Positions 23,696-35,293 are shown, numbered from the stretch's first letter. The stretch: DNA of 64,000 nucleotides from Gigaspora margarita (GCA_009809945.1 WTPW01000439.1:351349-415348), one strand, 5' to 3'. A program made the numbers and translations. Notes: generated by a model from the letters alone, not told the origin.

Positions 23696-24041
23696 GAAAA
23701 ATGTGTTTGTCACCGGCGGTGACTGTCACCGGAACATGATCGACCAATTAGATTGTGTAACATCAGAATCAAAACAAAACAAAGCGTCAAAACTTACTAT
23801 CGTTAGGGTCAGGGTTAGAGCCATAGTTAGGGTTGGGGTAAAGCTTAGTATATAGTAAAATTTTGCAAGGAATTTTTTTTTCGCATCAAAAAAAGTAGGT
23901 TCCTAGACAAAATTTTAAGTTAGAAGCGATTTTTCAAAAAAATCAAAGTTTTTGCATTTTTCACATTACACATGATCCTTTGATCTAATTGGTCGATCAC
24001 ACTCCAGTGACTGTCACCGCCAGTGACAAATAGATTCACTC
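23696..24041. mobile_element. Mutator-type MITE, copy 1
   Basis: Perfect 9-bp target duplication TAAAAAGTA at 23687-23695 and 24042-24050. The ends GAAAAATGTGTTTGTCAC and, reversed, GAGTGAATCTATTTGTCAC start with GA and form inverted repeats extending through the palindromic GGTGACNGTCACC and ATCGACCAATTAGAT. The length is 346 bp with no protein. A second copy of 348 bp at 55928-56275, with its own different 9-bp duplication, fixes the boundaries independently. 9-bp duplications and G-starting ends are typical of the Mutator superfamily. Confidence 0.93.
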
Positions 24042-24050
24042 TAAAAAGTA

Positions 24051-26090
24051 AAATTAAAAAAATGCTAAAAATAATGTGAAGGGTTGTAGTTTCAAGTTTT
24101 AGTATAAATTAAACTCAATTCACATCAGAATTCAAAATCACTTCCTATGCATTATTTCACGAGTATATGGCAAATAAAAAATAAAAATAATTAGGATAAA
24201 AAAATTAAAAAATTAAATTAAAAGCAAATTAAAAATAAATTAATTTAAAATATTAAATTAAAGTAAATTAAAATAAATAAAAAAATAATTTTAAAAAATA
24301 AAATTAAATCAAATTAAGAATAAACAAAAAATAATTTAAAAAAATAAAAAAATACTAACAATTTAATATTTACTTGGCTGTTCTCTCATATATGTTTATT
24401 ATTTGGAGTATTTTTTTATTCAATGTAAAGAGCTAAAGAACTATTAAATAGTAAGAAGAAATATTCAAATAAACATATGGATATAACTTTACAAAAATAA
24501 CAATTACAAAATAATTATTCAAAACAATACATTTTTACATTAATTTTTATACTATATTTCACTCAATAAGAACAATATTTGCATTCAGATAATAGAACTT
24601 AAGTAAATTAGTAAACCCAAAATTCCTAAAATGATGCAAATCTGATCACTAAATTATAAAACTTTTACCTATAAAAATTGTATGTATATTGTGAAAGTAA
24701 TTAAAATTGGGTCTATAGTTAAAATACACTACCAATACTATTATTTAACTAAACCAATATTCTTTAATCTTGCAAGATGCCTAAACCTTGAATTGGCAGA
24801 TATAAAGAGATATAGTTGATTGGTCCAGGTCTTAAGATTCTTTGGGTCTTGTTATAGTGAAATTGGAATTGAACATTAAGTGACTTAATGATATTATATG
24901 AACACAGTATTTGAACTTTATAGCTGATTTGAAAATTAGTGGGGCATGTAATGAATTTTGTGATATTATTTTTCAGCAATAAAGAATAAGTTTTTTGATA
25001 CCTTAATTCTCAGCTATTACAAAATATATGATGATAATATATTGTTCAAAAATTATATTATCAAAAACCTATACTGTTATTATTGAAAAATAATTATCAA
25101 AATTTGGATTATTATCACAAAATTATCACATATCCCACTAATTTTCAAATTAGTTGTAATATATTGTTAGTTTATTAATTCAAGAATATTTCAAGATAAT
25201 TACTAAAGCTAATGCCTCTACTTCTAAGGTTATCACTTTACAACATCAAGCTCTAACTAAGTTATTCATTTTTCAAACTCCAAGTGAGCCATAAGTTTTT
25301 GAACTTGAAATGCCTTCATTATCTTTATTCCATGAGAAAACCTTCTTCTTTATATAATTGTTTTTATATATAACAGATTACAAATTCTATCTATTCTAAC
25401 TATTCTTTGCATTCTTGTAGTTTCCATTATACTTCAAATCTTTCAAATCTCAAAAATTCCTCAATTATCAGGAATTCCATTACTTCCAGTAATTCATGCT
25501 ACCAATTTCTACAGTAAAATCTGGGGCTATGGCAACTCTTACTAAATATATATTTGAATAAAATAGATATCTAACAATGACAATCAAGATAAAATAATAA
25601 TAGAAAAAGAAAATCAGCATAATTTTTTACTATCACAATATACAAAGTTCTTTTCTCAAATAAATTCATTATATAATTTCTTTTTTATTTATTTTTTATT
25701 TTTTTTTAAAACCTCTCTTTCGTAATGTTAACTATTGAATCAAATTTATTTGATCTAATTAGCAACTCAACTAGAATCTTTAGAATAATTTAAATTAAAA
25801 TCAATTCATTATAATAGATTTACTACTTTAAAAATAGTTGTTCATTTTATAAGTTCATTTTATTTCCTCTTTCCAAGAGTTCTGGAAAGTGATATTAACT
25901 GAAAAATTAACTTTGAATGCTCTAACCTAAAATTAACTTTAAATATCTAATCATTATTACAATAAATTACACTTATCTATTATATTAAAGCACAAACATC
26001 TGTCCATCATGCTATCGACCAATCAGAAAATTCAATGTAGAATTTTCAAATATTCACAGTTATACTTATTTATTGGTCATAACAAAAACT
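24051..26090. other. Gene-free stretch
   Basis: Runs of AAATTAAA near 24170-24360; a minus-strand open frame of 71 codons at 24764-24979 is not recognisable. An LTR-like fragment lies at about 25330-25425. Nothing else supported. Confidence 0.4.
25330..25425 (+). mobile_element. LTR-like fragment
   Basis: The words GAAAACC, CTTTATATAATT, TTTTATATATAA and AATTCTATCTATTCT follow each other as in the solo LTR at 40184-40743 (about 40495-40560). Ends are not definable. Probably a decayed relative of that LTR. Confidence 0.35.
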
Positions 26091-27075
26091 GCACTATTGT
26101 GTATTACTTACTCATAGTTCTTGCACTACTATTGCTATCACGAAGCCTAACTACAAACTGAAGTCCTTGTACTACTAATACAACCACAAATCCTACTCAA
26201 AACATAAGCTCCTTGTACAACTATTGCCAAAACATAATATGAGGTCCTTGTACTACTAATGCAGCTGTGAAGCCTAAATAGCAAATATGAGGGTCTTGTA
26301 CTGCTATTGTAGCTTCAGAATTTAATCACAATATAAGGTCCTTGGGTACTGCTATTGCAGCCTCAGAGCCTAACAACAACATAAGATACTTCATTGCTTT
26401 CATAGCTGTGAAGCATAAATATCAAATATGAGGCCCTTGCTCTGCTATTACCTAATTACAACACAAGGTCCTTGCATTGCTATTGCATTTGTGAAGTCTA
26501 ATCTTAATATGAGGTTCTTGCTCTATTACTGTGCCATGGCCTAATCACAATAAGAGGCCCTTGTGCTATTATCATAGCTGTGGAGCTTAATATAATTTGA
26601 GGTCTTTGTACTACTATCCCAGCTATAGAGCTTAAACATCAACTATAAAATTCTTGTACTATTACTATAACTGCAGAACCTAATTATCAAATATGAGGTC
26701 CTTGTACTGCTACTGCAGCTATGAGGCCTAATTACAACATAAGGTTCTTGTAATACTATTGCAGTCATAGAGCCTAAACATAATATGAGACTGTTGCATT
26801 AATACTATAACTATGAAGCCTAATCACAAAAATAAAGATTATTGTACTGCTTTGTAGTGCAGAGTCTAAATATAATCTGAGTACTTGCACTGCTATTGCA
26901 GCCATGGAATCTAATCATCAATTTAAGTTCTTGCACTACTACTATGGCTATGAAGCCTAATCATAATATAAGATCCTTGCACTGCTATTGCAGTTGTGGA
27001 ACCTAATCATAACATTAAGTTCTTGTTTTGCTATTGCATCTGTGGTGTTCAATCATCACATTTGAAAACCTTACA
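26091..27075. repeat. Degenerate satellite, about 60-bp unit
   Basis: About sixteen head-to-tail units with the pattern GAGGTCCTTGTACTGCTATT, GCAGCTGTGAAGCCTAAT, CACAACATA. Units differ by point changes and small indels, giving an old array. All frames contain stops, so it is not a coding repeat. Confidence 0.8.
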
Positions 27076-28225
27076 CTACACTATAGCCAGTCATGGCATA
27101 GCAAAAGTCTACTAGTAAATTCCAATGGCAAAAACTACTAATAAAGTCACTAAAGAAAATTCCTCAGTAAAGGTCCGTGAAAGTCACAAATGAAAGTTCG
27201 CCAACAGAATTTCTCTAGCTAATTTACAATTAAAGTCCTTTAACAGAAGTCTTTCCAATAACAATTTCCAAGGAAAATTTGCTGATGAAAGTTCACCAAA
27301 ACTACATTAGCAAAAGCCCATTAGACAAAATTTAATGAGAAAATCAACAAACAAAATTCTGATTACAACACTTCAATGATGAAGTCCACTAGCAAAAAAT
27401 AAATAATCAAATGACTCCAAAAATAATACCAAAAACACATGACAACTCCAATAACAAAACTTCAATACTGTATTACTCCAGTCTTCACAGAATTTAATCA
27501 CCAACATAAACACCTTGCACTACTACCATAGCTATGGTGTCTAATTGCCAACATAATCTCATGTACTGTCCTTATTTAGTTAATATAGATTGTTGATAAA
27601 TCATTAAGAGAAAGGTGCATAGGGCAGGACACTGAAGCCAGCTTCATTACAAGGTGAGCTATAGCAAAATGAAAGATAAATTTCTCAACTAACAGAAGAC
27701 CCTAACTATCTATAAAAACAATCTTGTCTATTATAGTAACTTATAGTCTCAACAATAAAGAACTTACACAAAAAACCCTTAAAGTTAAAATAACAAATTA
27801 TCATGTGATCAATAAAGTTATCTACTTTTTGCAATAATGACTACTCTGTCACTTCATTAATAAGCTTTTTATCAACTAAAACATTTATTCACTCAATGCG
27901 TACCAATAAATAAAACATAAATGAAAAACAACCAAAATTATTTTGCAATAATAAAGTTATTTATGATCTTATGATAAAACTTATAAGCAATTTCAGATTA
28001 AATTAGTGTATTTAAATATTTTATTATAATTTAAAGCATTTAGTGACTCAATATCTTACTAATACAAATATTACACCAGGTGATGCTAGTTATTATATTA
28101 CTAATTTGATGTATTAATGAATATTTTATTATTAAAATATATTCAAATATTATATAAATTATAATATAGACTAATATTAAAAAATATTTAAAAATGTGAC
28201 TACTATACTAAAGCAAGTTTACTTT
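27076..28225. other. Gene-free stretch
   Basis: The first 350 bp repeat words such as CACTAGCAAAA and CTCCAATAACAAAA loosely, perhaps a decayed continuation of the satellite. The rest is A/T-rich with no gene. Confidence 0.45.
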
Positions 28226-28414
28226 ACAGTTTATTATCCATTTTGCAACTGCATTGCACAGCCACTTATTGGTCAATCTTATTATATTTAAAGTATAACT
28301 TACATAACCTCTTCAACATAAAATACCAAATTACCTACCAGTTACTAATCAATACTTTGCTTTAGAATTATATAGACCTGGAGTACTATTTGTCACAAAT
28401 TATAGTAGTCTTCC

Positions 28415-28448
28415 GTTCCTGGTTTTGCGCGACAACGTCGCGCAGCTA
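28415..28448 (+). repeat. Hairpin motif, copy 3 (best stem)
   Basis: GTTCCTGGTTTT, then a perfect seven-pair stem GCGCGAC / GTCGCGC around AAC, then AGCTATC. A degenerate related copy appears 190 bp upstream at 28228-28265 (CAGTTTATTATCCATT, then GCATTGCACAGCCAC). Confidence 0.7.
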
Positions 28449-28500
28449 TCTAGTATGGCTATTGTGGCAGGTAAAGTGATGTGCGTCTGTAAAATCTTAT

Positions 28501-28738
28501 ATATGGGTCTGTGCCTTGAAAATGACCTTATGGGACTATGAGATGTTATTAATAAAAATTAAAATTTCTAGCCATCGAATAATCCAATTCAAATAATTTT
28601 TGTTATTTTGTAGAACTCACTAAGCTCTCAAAATAATAAAAAGTTTATTTGAATTGATTATTAGATGGCTAGAAATTTGAATTTTTATTCATAAAATTTA
28701 CATAGTCCGTAAGGTCATTTTCAAGGCACAGGGCATAT
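28501..28738. mobile_element. Palindromic MITE
   Basis: Arms of about 100 bp are inverted copies: CTGTGCCTTGAAAATGACCT at both ends, then ATTTCTAGCCATC and AATTCAAATAA words towards the centre. Flanking ATATG/CATAT words also pair. No protein. Almost the whole element can form one hairpin. Confidence 0.8.
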
Positions 28739-29300
28739 GATTGGACAATATACTAAACGCATTAAGAACTTGAATTTCTGCACTTAAGCATCACGATATG
28801 CATCACATAGTACTATTGTATGAAAATTGTTTAATCAAACATCGCTTTAACTGATTTTTGCCTCGAATAAATTGCATGACGATCACTATAAAAAATATGC
28901 CTTTTTTATTATTGTCTTTCGGAATTGCACTAACTAAATATATAGGAAATAGATTTACGTGAAATTATAAGCAAATATCAAGAAAAGCATCATACTGTAT
29001 ATACTGTAGATAGATAAAAATGGCGATTTGTGAAAATTCTTATATCTAGATAATTTGAATCTAAATTGCATCTAAAATTTAATTAAGATCAAGCTGAATA
29101 TTTGGATTTTATCTATATAAAAGGAATATTGGGCGCAGTAATGTTAGTAAATGTGCATCTCAGTGATTCATTCATTTACGCTTAGTGTATGTACATGCAT
29201 AATTTTTCCTATATAAATGTGAAATAACTTCCAAATTGTGATCGAATTAATCTCCATTATTCAAACAATGCTATTTCGCGTTTATACAGTTTATCATCCA

Positions 29301-29334
29301 TTCCAGGTTCAACGCGACGCAGTCGTGCAGCTAC
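29301..29334 (+). repeat. Hairpin motif, copy 4, cut by a hAT insertion
   Basis: ATTCCAGGTTCAACGCGAC, GCA, GTCGTGCAGCTAC. The last eight bases GCAGCTAC are the target duplication of the adjacent element; after it (30686) the motif's usual downstream CTATTAATTAATT resumes. Confidence 0.75.
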
Positions 29335-29351
29335 TAGTGATGTGCCACGTA

Positions 29352-29398
29352 CAGTACTATACGTACAGTACTGTACGTACTGTACGTACTGTACGCTA
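29352..29398. repeat. GTACGTACT array, left
   Basis: Four or more units of GTACTGTACGTACT form overlapping palindromes just inside the left end of the hAT element. The same array, in direct orientation and followed by the same CGCTAAAA word, sits near the right end; similar arrays occur at about 49430-49475 and 49525-49550. Confidence 0.75.
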
Positions 29399-29499
29399 AA
29401 ATTTTTGCCGATCATTTATTAAGAGTGCCTGCCTGATGTGCCAATTGACCAATCAAATTCGTTAATTGATCAACACAGATAATTCCCGAAGAAGCTTTC

Positions 29500-29730
29500 G
29501 ACTTTGACTTACGCTTTGATTTTCACTTTGACTCTCGCTTTGACTTTCACATTGACTTTCACTTTGACTCTCACTTTGACTTCGCTTTAATTTTCGTTTT
29601 GACTTTGATTTTCGCTTTGACTCTCCTTGCTTTGATTTGATCTTCAACTTTTATTTTGGCTTTCACTATGACTTCACTCTAATTTTTATTTTACTTTGAT
29701 CTTCTCTTTGACTTTCGTTTTTTGACTTTC
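29500..29730. repeat. Minisatellite of GACTTTC/TCGCTTT type
   Basis: Around twenty short units of the form CTTTGACTTTCA or TCGCTTTGACTC. The minus-strand frame reads Ser/Gln/Glu-rich repeats for 61 codons (29462-29647), but this follows from the repeat and is not convincing as a gene. Confidence 0.7.
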
Positions 29731-29876
29731 ACTTATATTTCGAGAATTTTTTCCGTGTTGAATTCACAAAAATATAATTTTGATCAATCAATCGTTTAAA
29801 TAAGTTATTTAAGTTTAATGAATATTTTATACTTTGCTTCTTGTTTATTAATGTTAATTTAGCTAATTAGGCCAGA

Positions 29877-30135
29877 CCAAGTTGATTATGTGTTTTACAT
29901 TACCCCCCCCCCCCTCAGAGCTCCTCCTCTCCCTCATAGTAAAAAAAATTTAGATAAATATACATAGGGCTACAGGATATTTCGGAAAATTTTTATACAG
30001 TCATGGAACAATTCGGAAAAATTTTTTTTTTGAAAAAAAATTTTTTAAAATTTTACTATGGAACCACCCCTCCTCCCCCCTCTTCTGGAGGGGAGAGGGG
30101 GTAATGTAACACATAATCAACTTGGTCCGGCCTAA
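29877..30135. mobile_element. Nested MITE with C-run/G-run interior
   Basis: Ends TTAGGCCAGACCAAGTTGAT and, reversed, TTAGGCCGGACCAAGTTGAT continue with ATGTGTT and a run of C to about 45 bp per arm. The interior holds two C- and G-rich blocks. No certain target duplication. Confidence 0.8.
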
Positions 30136-30593
30136 ATACAAAGGATTTTAATGTTAAAAATAATCGCATATTAAATCTTTTTATTCGTATTATTTATTTA
30201 TGTATAAAGATCTTTTTAATCAATACATTAAAATTCGTAAAGTCATAAATTTGTTAGCGAAATTCGTGAATAATACCTTTAGCTTTTTCTTGTAAAAAAA
30301 TTAATTGCATCTTAAAGCTATTTTAGTGGTATTGTATAATTATTATAATCAGGCTACCATTTTTTCTGGGCGACGCTATGAAGTCTTGTAGCTTAGTCGC
30401 TTAGTATAGCTCGGAGATCGAACAGGCCCTTAATTGTAATATTGGGCCGCTATATGTAAGAATTTTTATTTTGGCCCTCATCCGTAATTATTTTCATTTT
30501 TGGACCTAAATACCTTTATTATATAATCTTAATTTTTTATATATTGCAGAATCGCGGATCGCTTAAAAAAAAAAATTTTTTTTTATATATAAG

Positions 30594-30640
30594 TACTATA
30601 CGTACTGTACGTACTGTACGTACTGTACGTACTGTACGCT
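30594..30640. repeat. GTACGTACT array, right
   Basis: Five palindromic units GTACTGTAC near the right end of the hAT element, followed by CGCTAAAA as on the left. Confidence 0.75.
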
Positions 30641-30685
30641 AAAAAAATTTGGGTAACATATAAATGGCACATCACTAGCAGCTAC

Positions 30686-31330
30686 CTATTAATTAATTGC
30701 AATAGATAGTGTAACTACTAAGATGGGAGAGTATATGCATTTAACCGATTTAATTTGAATAGTCATGAACGAATCGAGTAATTTTAAATTTAACGGTAAG
30801 GAATGGGAATTCGGGTTTCATTCGTTTGGACATGACAATTAACGGATCACGTGATCACGATTAACTTGATTTATTTTTATAAGCAAATAAAAGTCTCTTC
30901 AGAATCATAATGCCTTACTTCCTTTATTATGGGTAAGATAAAATCGAAGAAAATCTCTATCTTTATTCAGAGGAAAAAGCAATGTCTTATATACATTTTT
31001 AGAATTATAATGCATCGGAATGTTAACACACTTAGGGTTAACACATATAGATGTTAACGCATATAGACAATAATAATAGGTATCACATTCGTGTGTTAAT
31101 GTTAGAAGTAGATTGCGTAAGCCTACCACATTAAGGTAGTAACGAGAAGGCTTACGAAGATAAATGCTACCCCTTACACATGAGTGTGTTAACACATCGA
31201 TGTGTAAGACTAATATATGCAACGAAATAGGCAGTGGCAAGTTCCATCCGATTTTTTTATCATTGCCTAAAAATTATTTCATTCGTCTTAATTTATTGGG
31301 AGAGCATAAAGACAATTCATTAATTGGATA
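30686..31330. other. Gene-free stretch with GTTAACACA words
   Basis: The words GTGTTAAC / GTTAACACA occur about six times between 31015 and 31200 in both orientations, which creates a spurious 111-codon minus-strand frame. No gene supported. Confidence 0.45.
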
Positions 31331-31332
31331 TA

Positions 31333-31508
31333 CAGTAAAACCTCTATAAGTGCATGCACTTGGGACCAAACTTTAACAATGTGCACTTAAAGAACAATAA
31401 TAAAAGTGCATTTATAGAGATCATGTAATATAAATTGGGCCCAAATGTAAGTTTGCATTTAGAGAGGATGTGCACTTATAGAGGGGTGCACTTATGGAGG
31501 TTTTACGG
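31333..31508. mobile_element. TA-flanked MITE, GTGCACTTATAGAGG family, copy 1
   Basis: CAGTAAAACCTCTATAAGTG at the left is inverted at the right (CACTTATGGAGGTTTTACGG), with TA on both sides (31331-31332, 31509-31510). A close copy at 35294 has the same interior including GGGACCAAACTTTAACAATG. Tc1/mariner or pogo-like by ends and TA target. Confidence 0.88.
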
Positions 31509-31910
31509 TATATTTATTTAAAAAGATTTTTTTTTGAAAAAAAAAAAAATCCGGATGGCCGTGTCAAAATTTTATTTTATGTTATGTAAAACCAAGAAAT
31601 TTTCTTTGTATGGCCTAATATGGAAGCTTTAAAATTAACTAATTTTTAATGAAATAGAACCAAAAATGTAAATTATTTTTGAATAAATTATAAAATTATA
31701 TGGGTAATTTTAATTATGCTGTTGGCAAATTTTTTTCTCTGCCTCGCTTCGTTCGGCCTCTTTTTAAAGTTGGTCAACTTTATTTTTAATATAATACCAT
31801 TATTACAACTGATTTCAAAATTCTAGGACAATGAAAAAATTTCCAATGAATGAATCGATAAGTTTTTGATGCAAGTTGATGCCGACAATTTATTTAATTC
31901 TGTGCTACTA

Positions 31911-32278
31911 ATAAATTACTTGTCACTCTAGTAGCCGGCTCTCAAAATAATCACAAAAGCAATCCAAAATGATTACTATAAATAATAAATGTGAAATCTT
32001 TGTAATAAGGAAAGAATGTAGCAATTCCTCTTTTAAAATTGTAAACCTTATCTAATGAAACTTTTTTAGATTTATGCAAACTATCTAAAAATATCCAAAT
32101 TACTAAGGATCCTGTTGCAGACTCAATCGGCAAAATAAAAATATACACTTTTAGCCAATATATAAATATTTTTACAATTAGCACACTTTGATTTAAGTGT
32201 GACTAGATGACTCTCACTATACCTTTTTGATACCAAGAAATTACTTGTCATCCTGGCAGCTGGCTCTCAAACTGCATG
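31911..32278. repeat. Direct repeats of about 36 bp flanking 300 bp
   Basis: AAATTACTTGTCACTCTAGT... at the left and AAATTACTTGTCATCCTGGC... at the right, both followed by GCTCTCAAA, are direct copies with about six differences. The DNA between is open on the minus strand for 77 codons. Could be a tandem duplication remnant or the ends of an LTR-like short element; evidence is thin. Confidence 0.4.
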
Positions 32279-32744
32279 GCCTACGTATGTGCCATTCTTA
32301 GCTTAATGATTTAGCTTTATAATCAATTAATTTTTTTATTAAAGGAGTCACCTAAGCTGCAGAAAATTATGCCATTTCATATCCAGTATCTTATGTGAAA
32401 ACCCCACAAATTATTTGCATCCATATCCAATTTGCTCACTTTCAAAAGATCTCATATAAGTAATGCTATTTCATATGCAGGTTACGTACGTTTATTTTCG
32501 ATTAAATAAATGCAAGTTTAATCAATTGACGAGATGAGCAATAAATTGAGATAGACCGCATAAAGTAATATTTTTACAATCATTAGAAAATTCATACGCT
32601 TGGATCTTTAATGCAAGATACTACGTTCCTGGTTTAAGTTATAGATGCAGACTTATTTACGTCATTAGTTATGGCTCAATTACATTTTATTTTATAAACC
32701 AATTTTTTTATATAGGATGTAGCTAAGTGGTGTCATAAACTGCA

Positions 32745-32776
32745 TCATGGTTTAAGTAGACTACATCGCACAGCTA
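32745..32776 (+). repeat. Hairpin motif, copy 5
   Basis: ATGGTTTAAGTAGAC, TAC, ATCGCACAGCTACC. The stem is weaker than in other copies, but the end GCACAGCTACCTTA fits the family. Confidence 0.5.
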
Positions 32777-33179
32777 CCTTACTAATTGGTTATATTAATA
32801 AATTAACGAAACAAACTAATTTGTCATTTTAACTATGGATTTTGAATTTCAGTCCGGCCCGACTTATCTCCTTCATATATGAATTCGTACTAATTTAAGC
32901 ACATTTTTATCTAATAGACAAATTATATCGTTTATTTTTAACCGTAGTTCTATGCTAGTTCTACGTTATAATAAAGCCAGTTTTGCTAACAAAATTAAAA
33001 CAAAATTTTTGTTAAAATTATTACAAATCTGATTCCATTACAATCTAGGGCTTAACTAGAACTGTAATTTAAAAAATACGATCCAATTCTGTAAGTTAAT
33101 GATATATATATATATCCATATATGATTTCATATATGAATCAACCTTTAAAAATACCCTGAAATAATAATTTATCAAATT

Positions 33180-33386
33180 ATGAATGAATATAAAAATGAA
33201 TTTTTTCACTCTCAAATGATTTTTTTACAATTTTTAAAAATAAGAAAAAAATGCTTCAAAAATATTGTTTATTCTTTGGTACTTGATCAAACTTACTCTC
33301 CTTTTATACATATTCTACCCATGAATCTCAAACACCATCTTAGTTTATTCAACGAGTTTATTATTAGACAAGATAAATATGCATAG
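33180..33386 (+). CDS. Unidentified short open frame
   Basis: 68 codons from an ATG, rich in Phe, Lys and Asn, no recognised domain. Another open stretch with more protein-like composition (33624-33828) follows after a TTGATTTTCAG acceptor-like sequence, so the two could be exons of one gene, but no donor was located with confidence. Confidence 0.22.
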   Translation: MNEYKNEFFHSQMIFLQFLKIRKKCFKNIVYSLVLDQTYSPFIHILPMNLKHHLSLFNEFIIRQDKYA

Positions 33387-33623
33387 GAATAGACTTGCTG
33401 CATCCGCTCTTGGCGATAAATTAGTTATTACTTCTGTTGCCTTTATTGTTATTATTGTAATTACAATAATGAATTTTAATAAACTACAGAAGAAGTCATC
33501 TTGTTCCATGTCTGAAATTTTAAGATTTTGATGGATAGTGGATATAATGTAATGAGTGCATTTCTTTAACAGAATTTAATCATTAATTTATTTTTTTATC
33601 TAATTGGCTTGTTGATTTTCAGG

Positions 33624-33828
33624 TGACATTAGTGGCACCAGAAAATTTACTACTAATTCCTACTCGTATCGTATAATTCCACAAGTTATTGTCAGTAAAG
33701 AAGCAAGCACTGAACTTATAAATCAAGATATGGTGAAAAAAATTTTATTCCGAAAAAAAAAACAAAATTTACATCGCTCACTAGAGCATTTGGAGCCTGA
33801 TTTACACAAAAAATTATACGTGGGGTGA
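33624..33828 (+). other. Exon-like open segment, unidentified
   Basis: The frame beginning GDISGTRKFTTNSY is open for 67 codons to a TGA, with IIPQVIVSKEASTELIN and a basic stretch FRKKKQNLHRS. A CAG acceptor-like site precedes it. The family is unknown to me. A diverged gene fragment is possible; no start codon is in place. Confidence 0.3.
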
Positions 33829-33959
33829 ATTATAAGTTTTATAATAATGCAATATTTTAATCATTTTTAAATCTATTATCTTAAAAATTATATTTATAAA
33901 TATAATTGATATAATATATTATAAAAAAATTGAGTTTATTTTAATCAGAAAGTTTTAAA

Positions 33960-34565
33960 AAATTAAAATTTTAAAATCGGGTTTAAAACAATTTAAGATT
34001 TTTTATAAATAAAAATTACTAAAAGTTTATATTTAAAGGCAATAAAAAATTAAAATTTAACAAATTTTTTTAAAAAATTAACGTTAATAAAATAATTATA
34101 TTCATTTAAAGAAATATTATCAAAATAACCAGTGGTGATCATCAAACTTTAGATATTTTAGGGTTAGAGTTTATATATAATACTATCCTTTTTTGATGAG
34201 TTTAAAATAGTTTAAATAATATAAATTTATTAATTATTTTTTTTTAATTAAAAGAAAATTTTATTTTAATTTTAAAATTGGGTTTAAAACAATTTAAGAT
34301 TTTTTATAAATAAAAATTACTAAAAGTTTATATTTAAAAGGCAATAAAAAATTAAAATTTAACAAATTTTTTTAAAAAATTTACGTTAATAAAATAATTA
34401 TATTCATTTAAAGAAATATTATCAAAATAACCAGTGGTGATCATCAAACTTTAGATATTTTAGGGTTAGAGTTTATATATAATACTATCCTTTTTTGATG
34501 AGTTTAAAATAGTTTAAATTAATATAAATTTATTAATATTATTTTTTTTTAATTAAAAGAAAATT
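33960..34565. repeat. Recent tandem duplication, 301-bp period
   Basis: Two head-to-tail copies start at GGGTTTAAAACAATTTAAG (33979 and 34280). They agree almost base for base, with a handful of indels in A or T runs, including the word CCAGTGGTGATCATCAAAC in both. High similarity in otherwise decayed DNA implies a young event. Confidence 0.9.
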
Positions 34566-34599
34566 TTATTTTTAATTTTAAGATTTAATATCTGAAAAT

Positions 34600-34930
34600 A
34601 ATAATAAAATTATAGTTGAATAATTATAAAATTATTATAAGATAATTATAAAATTATTGTTTAAAATTTTAAAGATGTTTTTAAGATTTTATTAAGATTT
34701 TATTAAAAAAATTTTAAGATTATTATAAGATTAATTTAAGATTATTATAAGATTGTTTTAAGATTATTTTAAGATTATATAAAATAAGATGATTATAAGA
34801 TTGTTTTAAGATTATTTTAAGATTATTATACAATGAGATGATTATAAGATTATTTTAAGATTATTATAAGATCATTGTAAGATATAATTTTAATAATTTT
34901 ATTAAATCTTTAAGATTATAATAAATTAAT
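34600..34930. repeat. AAGATTATTATAAGATT minisatellite
   Basis: Units of 10-20 bp of AAGATTATTTTAAGATTAT type repeat for 300 bp. Confidence 0.75.
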
Positions 34931-35023
34931 AAAAAAATTAGCTAGTTTCTGTAAAGTAATTAAAATTTGAGCAAAGTTGATAACTATTTTTAAAATACTA
35001 GCAAATTTATATAATAAATTATA

Positions 35024-35275
35024 GAAACTGTTATTGCCACCCCCTATTTTTTTAATGCCACCCCCTATTTCTTTAATGCCACCCCCTCATATAACTATAA
35101 CCCTTCTAACCCTAACCTTAAACTTCGAAACAAACGAAATATTAAAGTTATGTGAGCTTTAATTTTTAATATAATCATATGGTTAGGATTAGGGTTAGGG
35201 TTAGAAGGGTTAGTAAGGTCAGAATTATGTTAGAGAAGTGGCATTAGCAAAAATGGGGTGGCAATAACAATTCCC
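35024..35275. mobile_element. MITE with 9-bp TSD (Mutator-like)
   Basis: Perfect 9-bp duplication TAAATTATA at 35015-35023 and 35276-35284. Ends GAAACTGTTATTGCCACC and, reversed, GGGAATTGTTATTGCCACC. Inside are CCACCCCCTATTT repeats and TTAGGGTTAGGGTTAG, which is telomere-like but internal to the element. 252 bp, no protein. Confidence 0.88.
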
Positions 35276-35293
35276 TAAATTATATAATATATA

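Larger units (their letters stand above)
29335..30677. mobile_element. Non-autonomous hAT element, perfect 8-bp TSD
   Basis: Termini TAGTGATGTGCCA at both ends in inverted orientation (13 of 13), flanked by GCAGCTAC at 29327-29334 and 30678-30685. The 1,343-bp body has no transposase. Near each end lies a GTACGTACT array (29352-29398, 30594-30640) followed by CGCTAAAA; inside are a 10-12-bp minisatellite (29500-29730) and a nested inverted-repeat element (29877-30135). Confidence 0.93.
31511..33160. other. Gene-free stretch
   Basis: Holds a pair of direct repeats (31911, 32243), one hairpin motif copy (32745) and A/T-rich filler. The 77-codon minus-strand frame at 31951-32184 lies between the direct repeats and is not recognisable. 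Confidence 0.4.

Noticed and set aside
29462..29647. Ser/Gln/Glu-rich minus-strand protein
   Set aside because: It reflects the short GACTTTC-type minisatellite inside a non-autonomous hAT element.
30905..31240. 111-codon minus-strand open frame
   Set aside because: It covers a run of GTTAACACA repeats and has no recognisable domain.
35150..35215. TTAGGGTTAGGG words as a telomere
   Set aside because: Only a few units, inside a bounded MITE with 9-bp target duplications; the Mutator-type MITEs at 23.8 and 56.0 kb have similar words.
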